Positions 57,244 through 64,000 of a stretch of 64,000 nucleotides of DNA are shown one piece after another. Below the pieces are notes generated by a model. The model did no database searches, had not been told where the DNA came from, and saw nothing but the letters and a program-made list of their open reading frames with translations. Each line of letters opens with the position of its first letter. Position 1 is the stretch's first letter. The stretch covers positions 111,487-175,486 of the forward strand of contig NZ_LZRD01000018.1 of NCBI RefSeq assembly GCF_001687325.1, given 5' to 3'. Origin of the DNA: Streptomyces sp. PTY087I2. GTDB lineage: Bacteria > Actinomycetota > Actinomycetes > Streptomycetales > Streptomycetaceae. A program made the position numbers and the translations under genes.

Positions 57244-59187
57244 ATGCCAGAACCCGTACCAGCCAGTCAGCGGCGGAGGCCGATGAAAGCGCCCGGGACC
57301 GCGACAGCGCCGCTTGTGGCCGTGCTGTCCGTGCTCGCCGTCGCCGGAGCCGTGGCCGTGGTCCTGGCCCCGGCCGGGGCGCGCGGCTGGGCGGTGGCGG
57401 TGGTGCTCACCGCCTGGGTGGTCCTGGCCGTCACGCTCGCCGTCGTGCACACCGTCGCCCGGCGGACCCAGCGCGCGGCCTCGGCCCGGACCGCCGAGGC
57501 CGAACGGCTCAAGACCTCGCTGACCGCGCTCGAAGCGGACACCGCCCACACCGCCGACGTGGCGCTGCCCGCGCTGCTCCGGCTCGTACGCGGCGGAGTA
57601 CCGGCCGCCGATGCCCTCGGGCGCGTCCCGCTGCCGCGCGGACCGCGGCAGCGCAAGCTGCTGCACGCCCTCGCGGCCACCGTCGAGGGGCAGGAGCAGC
57701 AGACCGCCGCCCTGCGCACCGAGAGCACCCGGATCCACGACGAGCTGGGCCGGGAGAACGCCCGGCTCCGCGAGGAGATGCACGCCCTGACCTCCGAAGT
57801 GGAACGCTTCACCCGCGAGACCCTGCCGGGTGTGGCCGCCCGGCTCCGTGAGGGCGAGTCCGGTGCCGCCGTGCAGGCCGAGGTCTACCTCCCGGAACAG
57901 CCCCTGCTGCGCGCGTCCGTCGAGGCCGTCCTCCGGGAGCTCGCGCTCAGCGAACGCCGCGCCCTCGCCGCGCAGACCGCGTCCGCCAAGGCGCTCAGCC
58001 GCGTCCAGGCGAAGTCCGTCAGCATGCTCGCCGACCTGCGCAGCATGCAGGAACGTCACAGCGAAGAGGTGTTCGGCGATCTCCTGAAGCTGGACCACAG
58101 CACCTCTCAGCTCGGCCTGATGACGGACCGCCTCGCCCTGCTGATGGGCGGCCGGCCCAGCCGCGCCTGGAACCGGCCGATCGTCATGGAGAGCATCCTG
58201 CGGGGCGCGGTCGGCCGGATCGCCGCCTATCAGCGGGTACGCCTGCACTGCTCGTCGAACGTCGCCATCTCCGGCTTCGCCGCCGAAGGCGTCATGCACC
58301 TGCTCGCCGAACTGATGGACAACGCCGCGAACTTCTCGCCGCCCATCGACGAGGTGCATGTGTACGTCGAGGAGCGCGGCACCGGCATCGTCGTCACCAT
58401 CGAGGACAGCGGCCTGAAGATGGCCGACGCGGCGATGCGGCGGGCCGCGGACTCCGTCGCCGGGCGGATGAACGACCTCGCGGCCCTCCAGGGCACGCGC
58501 CTCGGCCTCGCCGTGGTGGGGCGGCTCGCGCTGAAGCACCGGATCAGCGTCAACTACCGGCCGTCCTCGCGCGGGGGCACCGGTGTGGTCGTCCTGCTGC
58601 CGAGGCATCTGATCGCGCAGGAGTCCCGCGAGAGCCATCCGGCCGCGTCGGGCCTCCGGGAAGCCACGGTCTCGGCCGCCCCGAGCCCCCGGGAAGCCAC
58701 CGTCCCGCCCGCGCCCGCCCCCACGGCCACGCTCGCGCCGGAACCCGTGTCACCGGAACCCGCGACGCCGGTGCCCACGCCCGTAACGCCACCGCCCAGT
58801 CCCGCGCCCGTACCCGCGACGCCCTCCCTGCCGGACCCCGTCACGCCGACACCAGCCCCCGCCCCCGACCCCCTCGTCGTCCGTCCCCGGGAGCCCGAGC
58901 AGCCCGCGGTCCGTCCGGCGGCTCCCGCCTCCACCCCCGGTGGCCTCCCCGTCCGTACGCCCGGTCGCACCATGGGTGAGGCGGAGCGTGAGCGCGGCCG
59001 TCACCGCGGGGCGCCCGCGCCCGCCGCCTCGGCGAACCCGCGGGGCGACACCCCACGGGCCACCCCGCCCCGCACCGCGGGCCAGCAGTTCGGCGCCTTC
59101 CAGCGCGGCCGGCGGCCCCCGGGCAGCCCGGCGGCAGCGGAGCGGCCGGACGCCGGGACCGTACCGCCGCCGTCCCCCGCGCCGTAG
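57244..59187 (+). CDS. cvnA: Conservon protein CvnA: membrane sensor ATPase
   Basis: A 647-residue histidine-kinase-like membrane protein, first gene of a conservon. Two transmembrane helices (about 22-42 and 47-67) are followed by a coiled-coil region and an ATPase domain (LLAELMDNAANFSPPIDEVHV near 355, VTIEDSGLKMADAAMRRA near 385, GTRLGLAVVGRLALKH near 420). The last 170 residues are a disordered Pro/Ala/Thr-rich tail. CvnA proteins form a membrane complex with CvnB, C and D, comparable to eukaryotic G-protein-coupled systems. The start is the ATG at 57244. Confidence 0.93.
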   Translation: MPEPVPASQRRRPMKAPGTATAPLVAVLSVLAVAGAVAVVLAPAGARGWAVAVVLTAWVVLAVTLAVVHTVARRTQRAASARTAEAERLKTSLTALEADTAHTADVALPALLRLVRGGVPAADALGRVPLPRGPRQRKLLHALAATVEGQEQQTAALRTESTRIHDELGRENARLREEMHALTSEVERFTRETLPGVAARLREGESGAAVQAEVYLPEQPLLRASVEAVLRELALSERRALAAQTASAKALSRVQAKSVSMLADLRSMQERHSEEVFGDLLKLDHSTSQLGLMTDRLALLMGGRPSRAWNRPIVMESILRGAVGRIAAYQRVRLHCSSNVAISGFAAEGVMHLLAELMDNAANFSPPIDEVHVYVEERGTGIVVTIEDSGLKMADAAMRRAADSVAGRMNDLAALQGTRLGLAVVGRLALKHRISVNYRPSSRGGTGVVVLLPRHLIAQESRESHPAASGLREATVSAAPSPREATVPPAPAPTATLAPEPVSPEPATPVPTPVTPPPSPAPVPATPSLPDPVTPTPAPAPDPLVVRPREPEQPAVRPAAPASTPGGLPVRTPGRTMGEAERERGRHRGAPAPAASANPRGDTPRATPPRTAGQQFGAFQRGRRPPGSPAAAERPDAGTVPPPSPAP

Positions 59188-59301
59188 CCAGGAACGCCAT
59201 CCACAGGGTGTCCGGGTCCACCGGACGCGCTCGCCCGAACATCCGAGATTGGAGGTACGGGACGTCGGCCGGATCCCGGCGCCACGGTCCCGTCACTCAT
59301 C

Positions 59302-59718
59302 ATGCAGACAACGGACAACAGCCTCACCTGGCTCCTACAGAGGCTGCTGGAGCAGACCCCCGGCACGCGGCACGCCCTGGCCCTGTCCCGCGACGGGCTC
59401 AAGCTCTGCTGGAGCGAGCACCTCACGCTCGACCAGGCCGACCAGCTGGCGGCCATCTGCTCGGGCATGCAGGCGCTGGCGCAGGGCGCGTCCATCGAGT
59501 TCGGGGACGGTTCCGGCGGCGTACGGCACTCGATGACCGAGTTCCACGGCGGCCTGCTCTTCATCGTCGAGGCCGGTGAGGGCGCGCATCTGGCCGTCGT
59601 CGCCACGGAGGAGGCCGACCCCAGCATCGTGGGCAACCAGATGACGCAGATGGTCGCGCAGATCGGCGAACACCTGCGCGCCGCGCCACGCGGCACCGTA
59701 CCGGGGAGTCCCTCGTGA
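59302..59718 (+). CDS. cvnB: Conservon protein CvnB: roadblock/LC7
   Basis: A 138-residue roadblock/LC7-type protein (NSLTWLLQRLLEQTPGTRHALALSRDGLKL, then AICSGMQALAQGASIEFGDG). In the conservon model it links the CvnA sensor to the CvnD GTPase. It starts 114 bp after cvnA and overlaps cvnC by 4 bp. Confidence 0.94.
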   Translation: MQTTDNSLTWLLQRLLEQTPGTRHALALSRDGLKLCWSEHLTLDQADQLAAICSGMQALAQGASIEFGDGSGGVRHSMTEFHGGLLFIVEAGEGAHLAVVATEEADPSIVGNQMTQMVAQIGEHLRAAPRGTVPGSPS

Positions 59719-60071
59719 CCCGGCGCCCCGTCGACACCGGAGCCCCCGACCGGCTCTACACGGTCACCGGCGGACGCAGCCGCGCCCCGGACTCCTTCGA
59801 CCTGGTGACCCTGGTGGTCAGCGAGTGCCGGCCGACCCCCGGCATGCAGTCCGAGCACGCGCGGATCCTCGAACTGTGCGGCCACCCGACCGCCGTCGTC
59901 GAGATCGCCGCCGAACTCTCCCTCCCCGTCACCGTGGTCCGCATCCTGCTCGACGACCTCCACGTCATGGGCCGGATCACCGCCCGCCATCCCCGGGTGG
60001 CCGCCTCACCGACCGAACTCCCCGACTCCGAACTGCTGAAGGAGGTGCTGCATGGTCTCCGGAAGCTGTGA
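59715..60071 (+). CDS. cvnC: Conservon protein CvnC: DUF742
   Basis: A 118-residue DUF742 protein (RLYTVTGGRSRAPDSFDLVTLV ... LCGHPTAVVEIAAELSLPVTVVRILLDDLHVMG), which is a winged-helix-like fold. GTG start at 59715, overlapping cvnB; its 3' end overlaps cvnD by 20 bp. Part of the conservon complex, precise role unknown. Confidence 0.93.
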   Translation: MTRRPVDTGAPDRLYTVTGGRSRAPDSFDLVTLVVSECRPTPGMQSEHARILELCGHPTAVVEIAAELSLPVTVVRILLDDLHVMGRITARHPRVAASPTELPDSELLKEVLHGLRKL

Positions 60072-60669
60072 GCTGCCCGCCCGGCGCACCCCGCTGGCCG
60101 ACGCCGCCGAGACCGGCCTGAAGATAGTCGTCGTCGGAGGGTTCGGCGTCGGCAAGACCACGCTCGTCCGCTCGGTGAGCGAGATCCGGCCGCTGAACAC
60201 CGAAGAGGTCATGACCCAGGCGGGTGTCGGCGTCGACGAGACGAGCGGTGTCGACGCCAAGACGACCACCACGGTCGCCTTCGACTTCGGCCGCATCAGC
60301 CTCAACGAGCGCATCGTGCTGTACCTGTTCGGCGCCCCGGGGCAGGAACGCTTCTGGTTCCTGTGGGACCGGCTGTTCTCCGGCACGCTCGGCGCGGTCG
60401 TCCTCGTGGACACCCGCCGGATGGACGACTCCTGGTACGCGATCGACCGGCTGGAACACCACGGCACCCCGTTCGTGGTGGCGGTGAACCGGTTCGACGA
60501 CGACGTCGCCCACCCGCTCGACGAGATCCGCCAGGCCCTGGCCCTGCCCGAGCACATCCCGATGATCGACTGCGACGCCCGGGTCCGGACGTCCAGCAAG
60601 AACGTCCTGATCACGCTCGTCGACCATCTGCGCACGATGGCCATCGCCCGGGAGACGACACAACCATGA
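60052..60669 (+). CDS. cvnD: Conservon protein CvnD: small GTPase
   Basis: A 205-residue Ras-like GTPase. P-loop GGFGVGKT at 29-36, switch II FGAPGQERF at 93-101 and NRFDDD near 140. CvnD is regarded as the signalling output of the conservon, cycling GTP. It overlaps the cvnC gene by 20 bp and the P450 gene by 4 bp. Confidence 0.95.
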   Translation: MVSGSCELPARRTPLADAAETGLKIVVVGGFGVGKTTLVRSVSEIRPLNTEEVMTQAGVGVDETSGVDAKTTTTVAFDFGRISLNERIVLYLFGAPGQERFWFLWDRLFSGTLGAVVLVDTRRMDDSWYAIDRLEHHGTPFVVAVNRFDDDVAHPLDEIRQALALPEHIPMIDCDARVRTSSKNVLITLVDHLRTMAIARETTQP

Positions 60670-61961
60670 GCACCTCCAGCCCGTCCTTCGATCCGTCCCT
60701 CGATCCGTCCTTTGCCCCGGCCGCCTCCACCGCCCCTTCCGGCTGCCCGGTCGCCCCCGGTGCCGTACGCCTGTCCGGAGCCTCCTACCAGCAGACGCCC
60801 ACGGAGCTCTACCGCTCGCTGCGGCGGGAGCACGGCGCGGTGGCGCCGGTCCTGCTCGACGGTGACGTACCGGCGTGGCTGGTCCTCGGGTACGCCGAAC
60901 TCTCCTACGTCACCACGCACGACGAACTGTTCGCCCGGGACTCGCGCCGCTGGAACCAGTGGGACAGCATTCCGCCGGACTGGCCGCTCCTGCCGTTCGT
61001 CGGCTACCAGCCGTCGGTGCTGTTCACGGAGGGCGACGAGCACCGGCGCAGGGCCGGCGTCATCACCGAAGCGCTGGAGGGCGTCGACCAGTTCGAGCTG
61101 GCCCGCGACTGCCGGCGCATCGCGGAGCGGCTCATCGCGGACTTCGCCGGGAGCGGCCGGACGGAGCTGATGAGCAGTTACGTCCACGCCCTGCCGATGC
61201 GGGCCGTGGTCCAGATGTGCGGGATGCCGGTGTCGGGCTCGGACACCCAGCAGCTGGTGGACGACCTGCGCATCTCGCTCGACGCCGGTGAGGGGGACGA
61301 CCCGGTGGCGGCGTACGGGCGCGTCGGCGACCGGCTGCGCCAACTGGTCAAGGACAAGCGGGCAGCGCCCGGTCCCGACGTCACCTCCCGCATGGTGACG
61401 CACGGGGCGGGCCTCTCGGACGAGGAGATCGTCCAGGACCTGATCTCGGTGATCGCCGCCGCCCAGCAGCCCACCGCCAACTGGATCTGCAACACGCTGC
61501 GGCTGCTGCTGACGGACGAACGCTTCGCGGTGAACGTCTCCGGCGGCAGGCTCAGCGTCGGCGAGGCGCTGAACGAGGTGCTGTGGCTGGACACTCCGAC
61601 GCAGAACTTCATCGGCCGCTGGGCCGTACGGGACACCCAGCTCGGCGGCCGGCACATCCGGGCGGGCGACTGCCTGGTCCTGGGGATCGCCGCCGCCAAC
61701 ACCGACCCGGAGATCTGGCCGGAGGCGTACGTCGGGGCCGAGAACTCCGCGCACCTGTCGTTCAGCGGCGGCGAGCACCGCTGCCCCTACCCCGCACCGC
61801 TGCTGGCCGATGTGATGGCCCGTACGGCGGTGGAGACGCTGCTGGAACAGCTGCCGGACCTGATGCTGGCGGTCGAGCCGGAGGAGCTGAGCTGGCGGCC
61901 CTCGATCTGGATGCGGGGGCTTTCGGCGCTGCCGGTGCAGTTCAGCCCGATGGCGCAGTAA
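60666..61961 (+). CDS. cvnE: Conservon cytochrome P450 lacking ExxR (CvnE-like)
   Basis: A 431-residue P450, the fifth conservon gene. Heme loop FSGGEHRCPYP with Cys373. The K-helix that should carry ExxR reads E304-V-L-W307, and the I-helix shows AAAQQPTAN instead of the usual AGxET/DT, as I recall for the CYP157 family found with conservons. Lack of the Arg leaves the catalytic role open. The ATG at 60666 overlaps the cvnD stop. Confidence 0.9.
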   Translation: MSTSSPSFDPSLDPSFAPAASTAPSGCPVAPGAVRLSGASYQQTPTELYRSLRREHGAVAPVLLDGDVPAWLVLGYAELSYVTTHDELFARDSRRWNQWDSIPPDWPLLPFVGYQPSVLFTEGDEHRRRAGVITEALEGVDQFELARDCRRIAERLIADFAGSGRTELMSSYVHALPMRAVVQMCGMPVSGSDTQQLVDDLRISLDAGEGDDPVAAYGRVGDRLRQLVKDKRAAPGPDVTSRMVTHGAGLSDEEIVQDLISVIAAAQQPTANWICNTLRLLLTDERFAVNVSGGRLSVGEALNEVLWLDTPTQNFIGRWAVRDTQLGGRHIRAGDCLVLGIAAANTDPEIWPEAYVGAENSAHLSFSGGEHRCPYPAPLLADVMARTAVETLLEQLPDLMLAVEPEELSWRPSIWMRGLSALPVQFSPMAQ

Positions 61962-61977
61962 GCGGGTGGCCGGAGTT

Positions 61978-62043
61978 CCGGGGCCGGTTCCGAGGCCGGA
62001 ATCCGTGGTCCCGGGGCCGGTTCCGAGGCCGGAATCCGTGGTC
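61978..62043. repeat. 33-bp perfect tandem duplication
   Basis: A 33-bp unit beginning CCGGGGCCGGTTCCGAGGCC occurs twice, at 61978-62010 and 62011-62043. It lies between the convergent P450 genes, is GC-rich and can fold, so it may serve as a terminator as well as being a slippage duplication. Confidence 0.75.
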
Positions 62044-62066
62044 CCGGCCCCGGCCCCGGCCCGGTG

Positions 62067-63287
62067 TCAGCCGGACACCGGTGTGAAACGCACCGGCAGG
62101 CTCTTCGGCCCCCGGGTGAACACCCCGTTCTCGACCGGGTCGAAGCCGTCGGCCAACCGCAGATCGGGCATGGCGTCCAGCAACTGGCCCACGCCGGTCT
62201 CGACTTCGGACCTGGCCAGCAGAGCACCCACGCAGAAGTGCCGGCCGAGCGCGAACGCGAGATGGTCGGCCGCCGCCGAGAACGCGTTCGTGGCGCTCAG
62301 GTCCTCGCGGAAGATGTCGAAGACATCGGGGTCGCGGTAGCGGTCCTCGTCACGGTTGGCGGAGCCGATCAGGCAGGTCACCGTGGAGCCCGCCGGTACG
62401 GTGCCGCCGCTCAGCTCCACGTCCGCCGCCGACTGGCGCATGATCATGTGGACCGGCGGGGTGTAGCGCAGCGTCTCGGCGAAGGCGCGGGCTATCAGGC
62501 TCCGGTCGGCGCGGACCGCCGCCAACTGGTCCGGGTGCGTCAGCAGGTTGGCGAAGATACCGGCGATGGCCTTGTCGGTGGTCTCCCCGCCCGCCGCGAG
62601 CAGCAGACTACAGAACGCCTTGACGTCCTCGTCGCTCATCCGGACACCGTCGACCTCCGCGGTGCACAGCGTCGACAGCAGATCGTCGCCGGGCGCTTCC
62701 CGCCGTTTCCGGATGATCGGCAGCATGTACTCGGCGAACTCGACGCGCGTACGTTCACCGGCCCGCGCCACGTCCTGATCGCCGGAGAGATTACCGAGAA
62801 AAGCGATGACGGCCGTATACCAGCCGTGAAAACGCTCATAGTCGGACTTGTCCAGACCGAGCATGTCCGCAATGACGTTCACGGGAAATCGGGTGGCGTA
62901 GTCGGCGACCAGATCGACGGAACCGGCACCACGGAACCGGTCGATCAATTCGCGCGAATTGCGCTCGATGACCGGTAAGAACTTGTCCCGCAGATCGGCG
63001 CCCCGGAAGGCGGGCGCGACGAGGGCCCGGCGTACGGCGTGCTCGCGCCCGCTGAGCTGGAGAATCGTCCGCCCGTGCACGGGCTCGATCTGCCAGTCGT
63101 AGTTCTCGGTGGTGAACTCACCGGCTTTGTCCTTGAAGACGCGCTCCACGTCCTCGTACCGCGAGACGATGTAACTCTTGGTGGCCTCGTGCCACAGGAG
63201 CGGCGTGTCCTGCCGCATACGGCGATAGGCCGCATACGGGTCTCTCTCGAACTCGGGCGACAGAATGTCCGGTGCTCGGACGGTCAT
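62067..63287 (-). CDS. Cytochrome P450
   Basis: A 406-residue P450 with all usual signatures: I-helix AAGGETTDK (231-239), K-helix E271-T-L-R274, and heme loop FALGRHFCVGALLARSE with Cys352. It therefore looks catalytically complete, unlike the convergent conservon P450. The ATG at 63287 has a GGGAG ribosome site; the longer frame is rejected. Substrate unknown. Pairs of P450s at conservons are known in Streptomyces, so a functional link is plausible. Confidence 0.93.
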   Translation of the reverse strand: MTVRAPDILSPEFERDPYAAYRRMRQDTPLLWHEATKSYIVSRYEDVERVFKDKAGEFTTENYDWQIEPVHGRTILQLSGREHAVRRALVAPAFRGADLRDKFLPVIERNSRELIDRFRGAGSVDLVADYATRFPVNVIADMLGLDKSDYERFHGWYTAVIAFLGNLSGDQDVARAGERTRVEFAEYMLPIIRKRREAPGDDLLSTLCTAEVDGVRMSDEDVKAFCSLLLAAGGETTDKAIAGIFANLLTHPDQLAAVRADRSLIARAFAETLRYTPPVHMIMRQSAADVELSGGTVPAGSTVTCLIGSANRDEDRYRDPDVFDIFREDLSATNAFSAAADHLAFALGRHFCVGALLARSEVETGVGQLLDAMPDLRLADGFDPVENGVFTRGPKSLPVRFTPVSG

Positions 63288-63414
63288 GACCACTCCCTTG
63301 CAAGCAGAACGGGGGAACTGCGAGGTGCATGACTTATTCAGCTCGTGCCGGCGGATATATGCAAGAGCCACGGGTTGCGAACTCCCCTGTGGCCGGGGGT
63401 GCGTGAGACGGCGG

Positions 63415-64000
63415 TCAGCTGTCCTCGCCTTCCGCCGCCCCCTCGCCTTCCGCTGTCCCCTCGTCCGGCGTCACGTCGTCCGGCGTCACGCGTCCCGTCA
63501 GCGCCGCGAGCGAGCTGCGTACGTGTGCCATGTGCGCCTGGGCCTCCTCGCGGCCCTCCTCGTGCTCCCGCAGGATCCGTTCCGTCTCCCGGACCACCCG
63601 CTCCTCCCGGACCCGGGCCTCGGCCAGCAGCTCCGCCGCCCGCGCCTCCGCGTTCTCCTGGCCGTGCCGGGCCGCCTCCTGCGTGGCGGCGAGGTGCCGG
63701 CCCGCCTCCGCGAGCAGCGCCTCCGCCCGCTCGGTCAGCTCCGCGTGCCGGGCCGCCAACGCGGCTTCCTGGGCGGCCAGTTCGGCCTCGGCCGCCTTGC
63801 GGCGCTCCGCGTGCTCCTGCTCCTGGTGGGCCAGCACGCTCGCCGTACGGTCACGGGTCGCCGCCATCGCCGAGGCGGCGGCCGCCCGCACCTCCTCCGC
63901 GTCCTGCCGGGCCGCCGCCAGGAGCCCTTCCGCCTCCCGGGCCGCCGCGGCCACCCGCTCATCCGCCGCCCGGTCCGCCGCCGCGCGCACCTCCTCGGCC
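63415..64000 (-). CDS. Coiled-coil cytoskeletal-type protein (C-terminal part)
   Basis: The frame is open through the right edge, so only the last ~195 residues are seen. They are an Ala/Glu/Arg-rich heptad coiled coil (AEEVRAAAASAMAATRDRTA, QEQEHAERRKAAEAELAAQE), ending in a short acidic tail (TAEGEGAAEGEDS). The composition resembles the large coiled-coil proteins of Streptomyces polar growth (Scy/FilP or 'cellulose-binding protein' type), but the N-terminus is missing and the assignment is tentative. Confidence 0.75.
   Translation of the reverse strand, partial: AEEVRAAADRAADERVAAAAREAEGLLAAARQDAEEVRAAAASAMAATRDRTASVLAHQEQEHAERRKAAEAELAAQEAALAARHAELTERAEALLAEAGRHLAATQEAARHGQENAEARAAELLAEARVREERVVRETERILREHEEGREEAQAHMAHVRSSLAALTGRVTPDDVTPDEGTAEGEGAAEGEDS

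Noticed and set aside
1..64000. tRNA, rRNA, transposase, integrase or CRISPR features
   Set aside because: None could be recognised by reading; a covariance-model tRNA scan was not possible, so a missed small RNA cannot be excluded.

Overview
The window is chromosomal DNA from a Streptomyces or very close relative. It is very GC-rich, coding regions show strong third-position G/C (so nearly every gene has a long antisense shadow frame), GTG starts are common, and it holds actinomycete hallmarks: a CvnABCDE conservon, DUF5753/DUF397 and DUF2690 families, an SCO6745-like protein, and an AfsR-type SARP regulator. I see no rRNA, tRNA, transposase, CRISPR array or phage genes. All identifications come from reading motifs and context; no database search was possible.

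Region 1 (1-11161, all minus strand, continuing past the left edge) is a tight operon of ten genes, mostly with 4-bp start/stop overlaps. It encodes an Fe(II)/2-oxoglutarate oxygenase, an AurF-type diiron N-oxygenase, a KamA-type radical SAM aminomutase, an enolase-superfamily epimerase fused to a GNAT-like domain, an LDH2-type oxidoreductase, an ATP-grasp ligase, a FemAB/GNAT-like acyltransferase, a class IV aminotransferase, an unknown helical protein and an MFS exporter. No NRPS or PKS is present. It reads as a pathway for an unusual N-oxidised, possibly beta-amino-acid-containing small molecule or dipeptide that I cannot match to a known cluster.

Region 2 (11162-25142) is mostly housekeeping or species-typical: two acetyltransferases, a membrane-anchored lipoprotein-like protein, a group of three secreted peptidoglycan-binding-like proteins divergent from two membrane-tethered HTH regulators, a small secreted peptide, a secreted HNH nuclease, an SCO6745-like/TetR divergent pair with two operators, the mfd repair helicase, and a TrmB/LuxR-type regulator that may belong to the following cluster.

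Region 3 (about 24000-45500) is a RiPP cluster. Two 58-residue precursors with identical leaders and Ser/Thr/Cys-rich cores lie divergent from an M20 peptidase and convergent with a minus-strand operon. That operon encodes two YcaO proteins, an ABC exporter, an M50-type metalloprotease, a stand-alone thiopeptide-type (LanB C-terminal) protein, a LanB N-terminal dehydratase, a SagB-type dehydrogenase, an E1-like leader-binding protein, a SARP-NB-ARC activator and a small secreted protein. The set predicts a peptide carrying azoles and dehydroamino acids. Only one LanB-C-type protein is present, so a linear goadsporin-like product seems more likely than a macrocyclic thiopeptide. Three direct repeats with SARP spacing sit in front of a plausible -10 box ahead of the precursors.

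Region 4 (45764-64000) holds an ABC export pair, a DHA2 drug exporter, a STAND NTPase with near-identical TPR repeats, an ArsR-glyoxalase operon with a perfect operator palindrome, an HATPase, a DUF5753/DUF397 pair, a complete conservon whose P450 lacks the ExxR motif, a second P450, and the C-terminal end of a large coiled-coil protein cut by the right edge.
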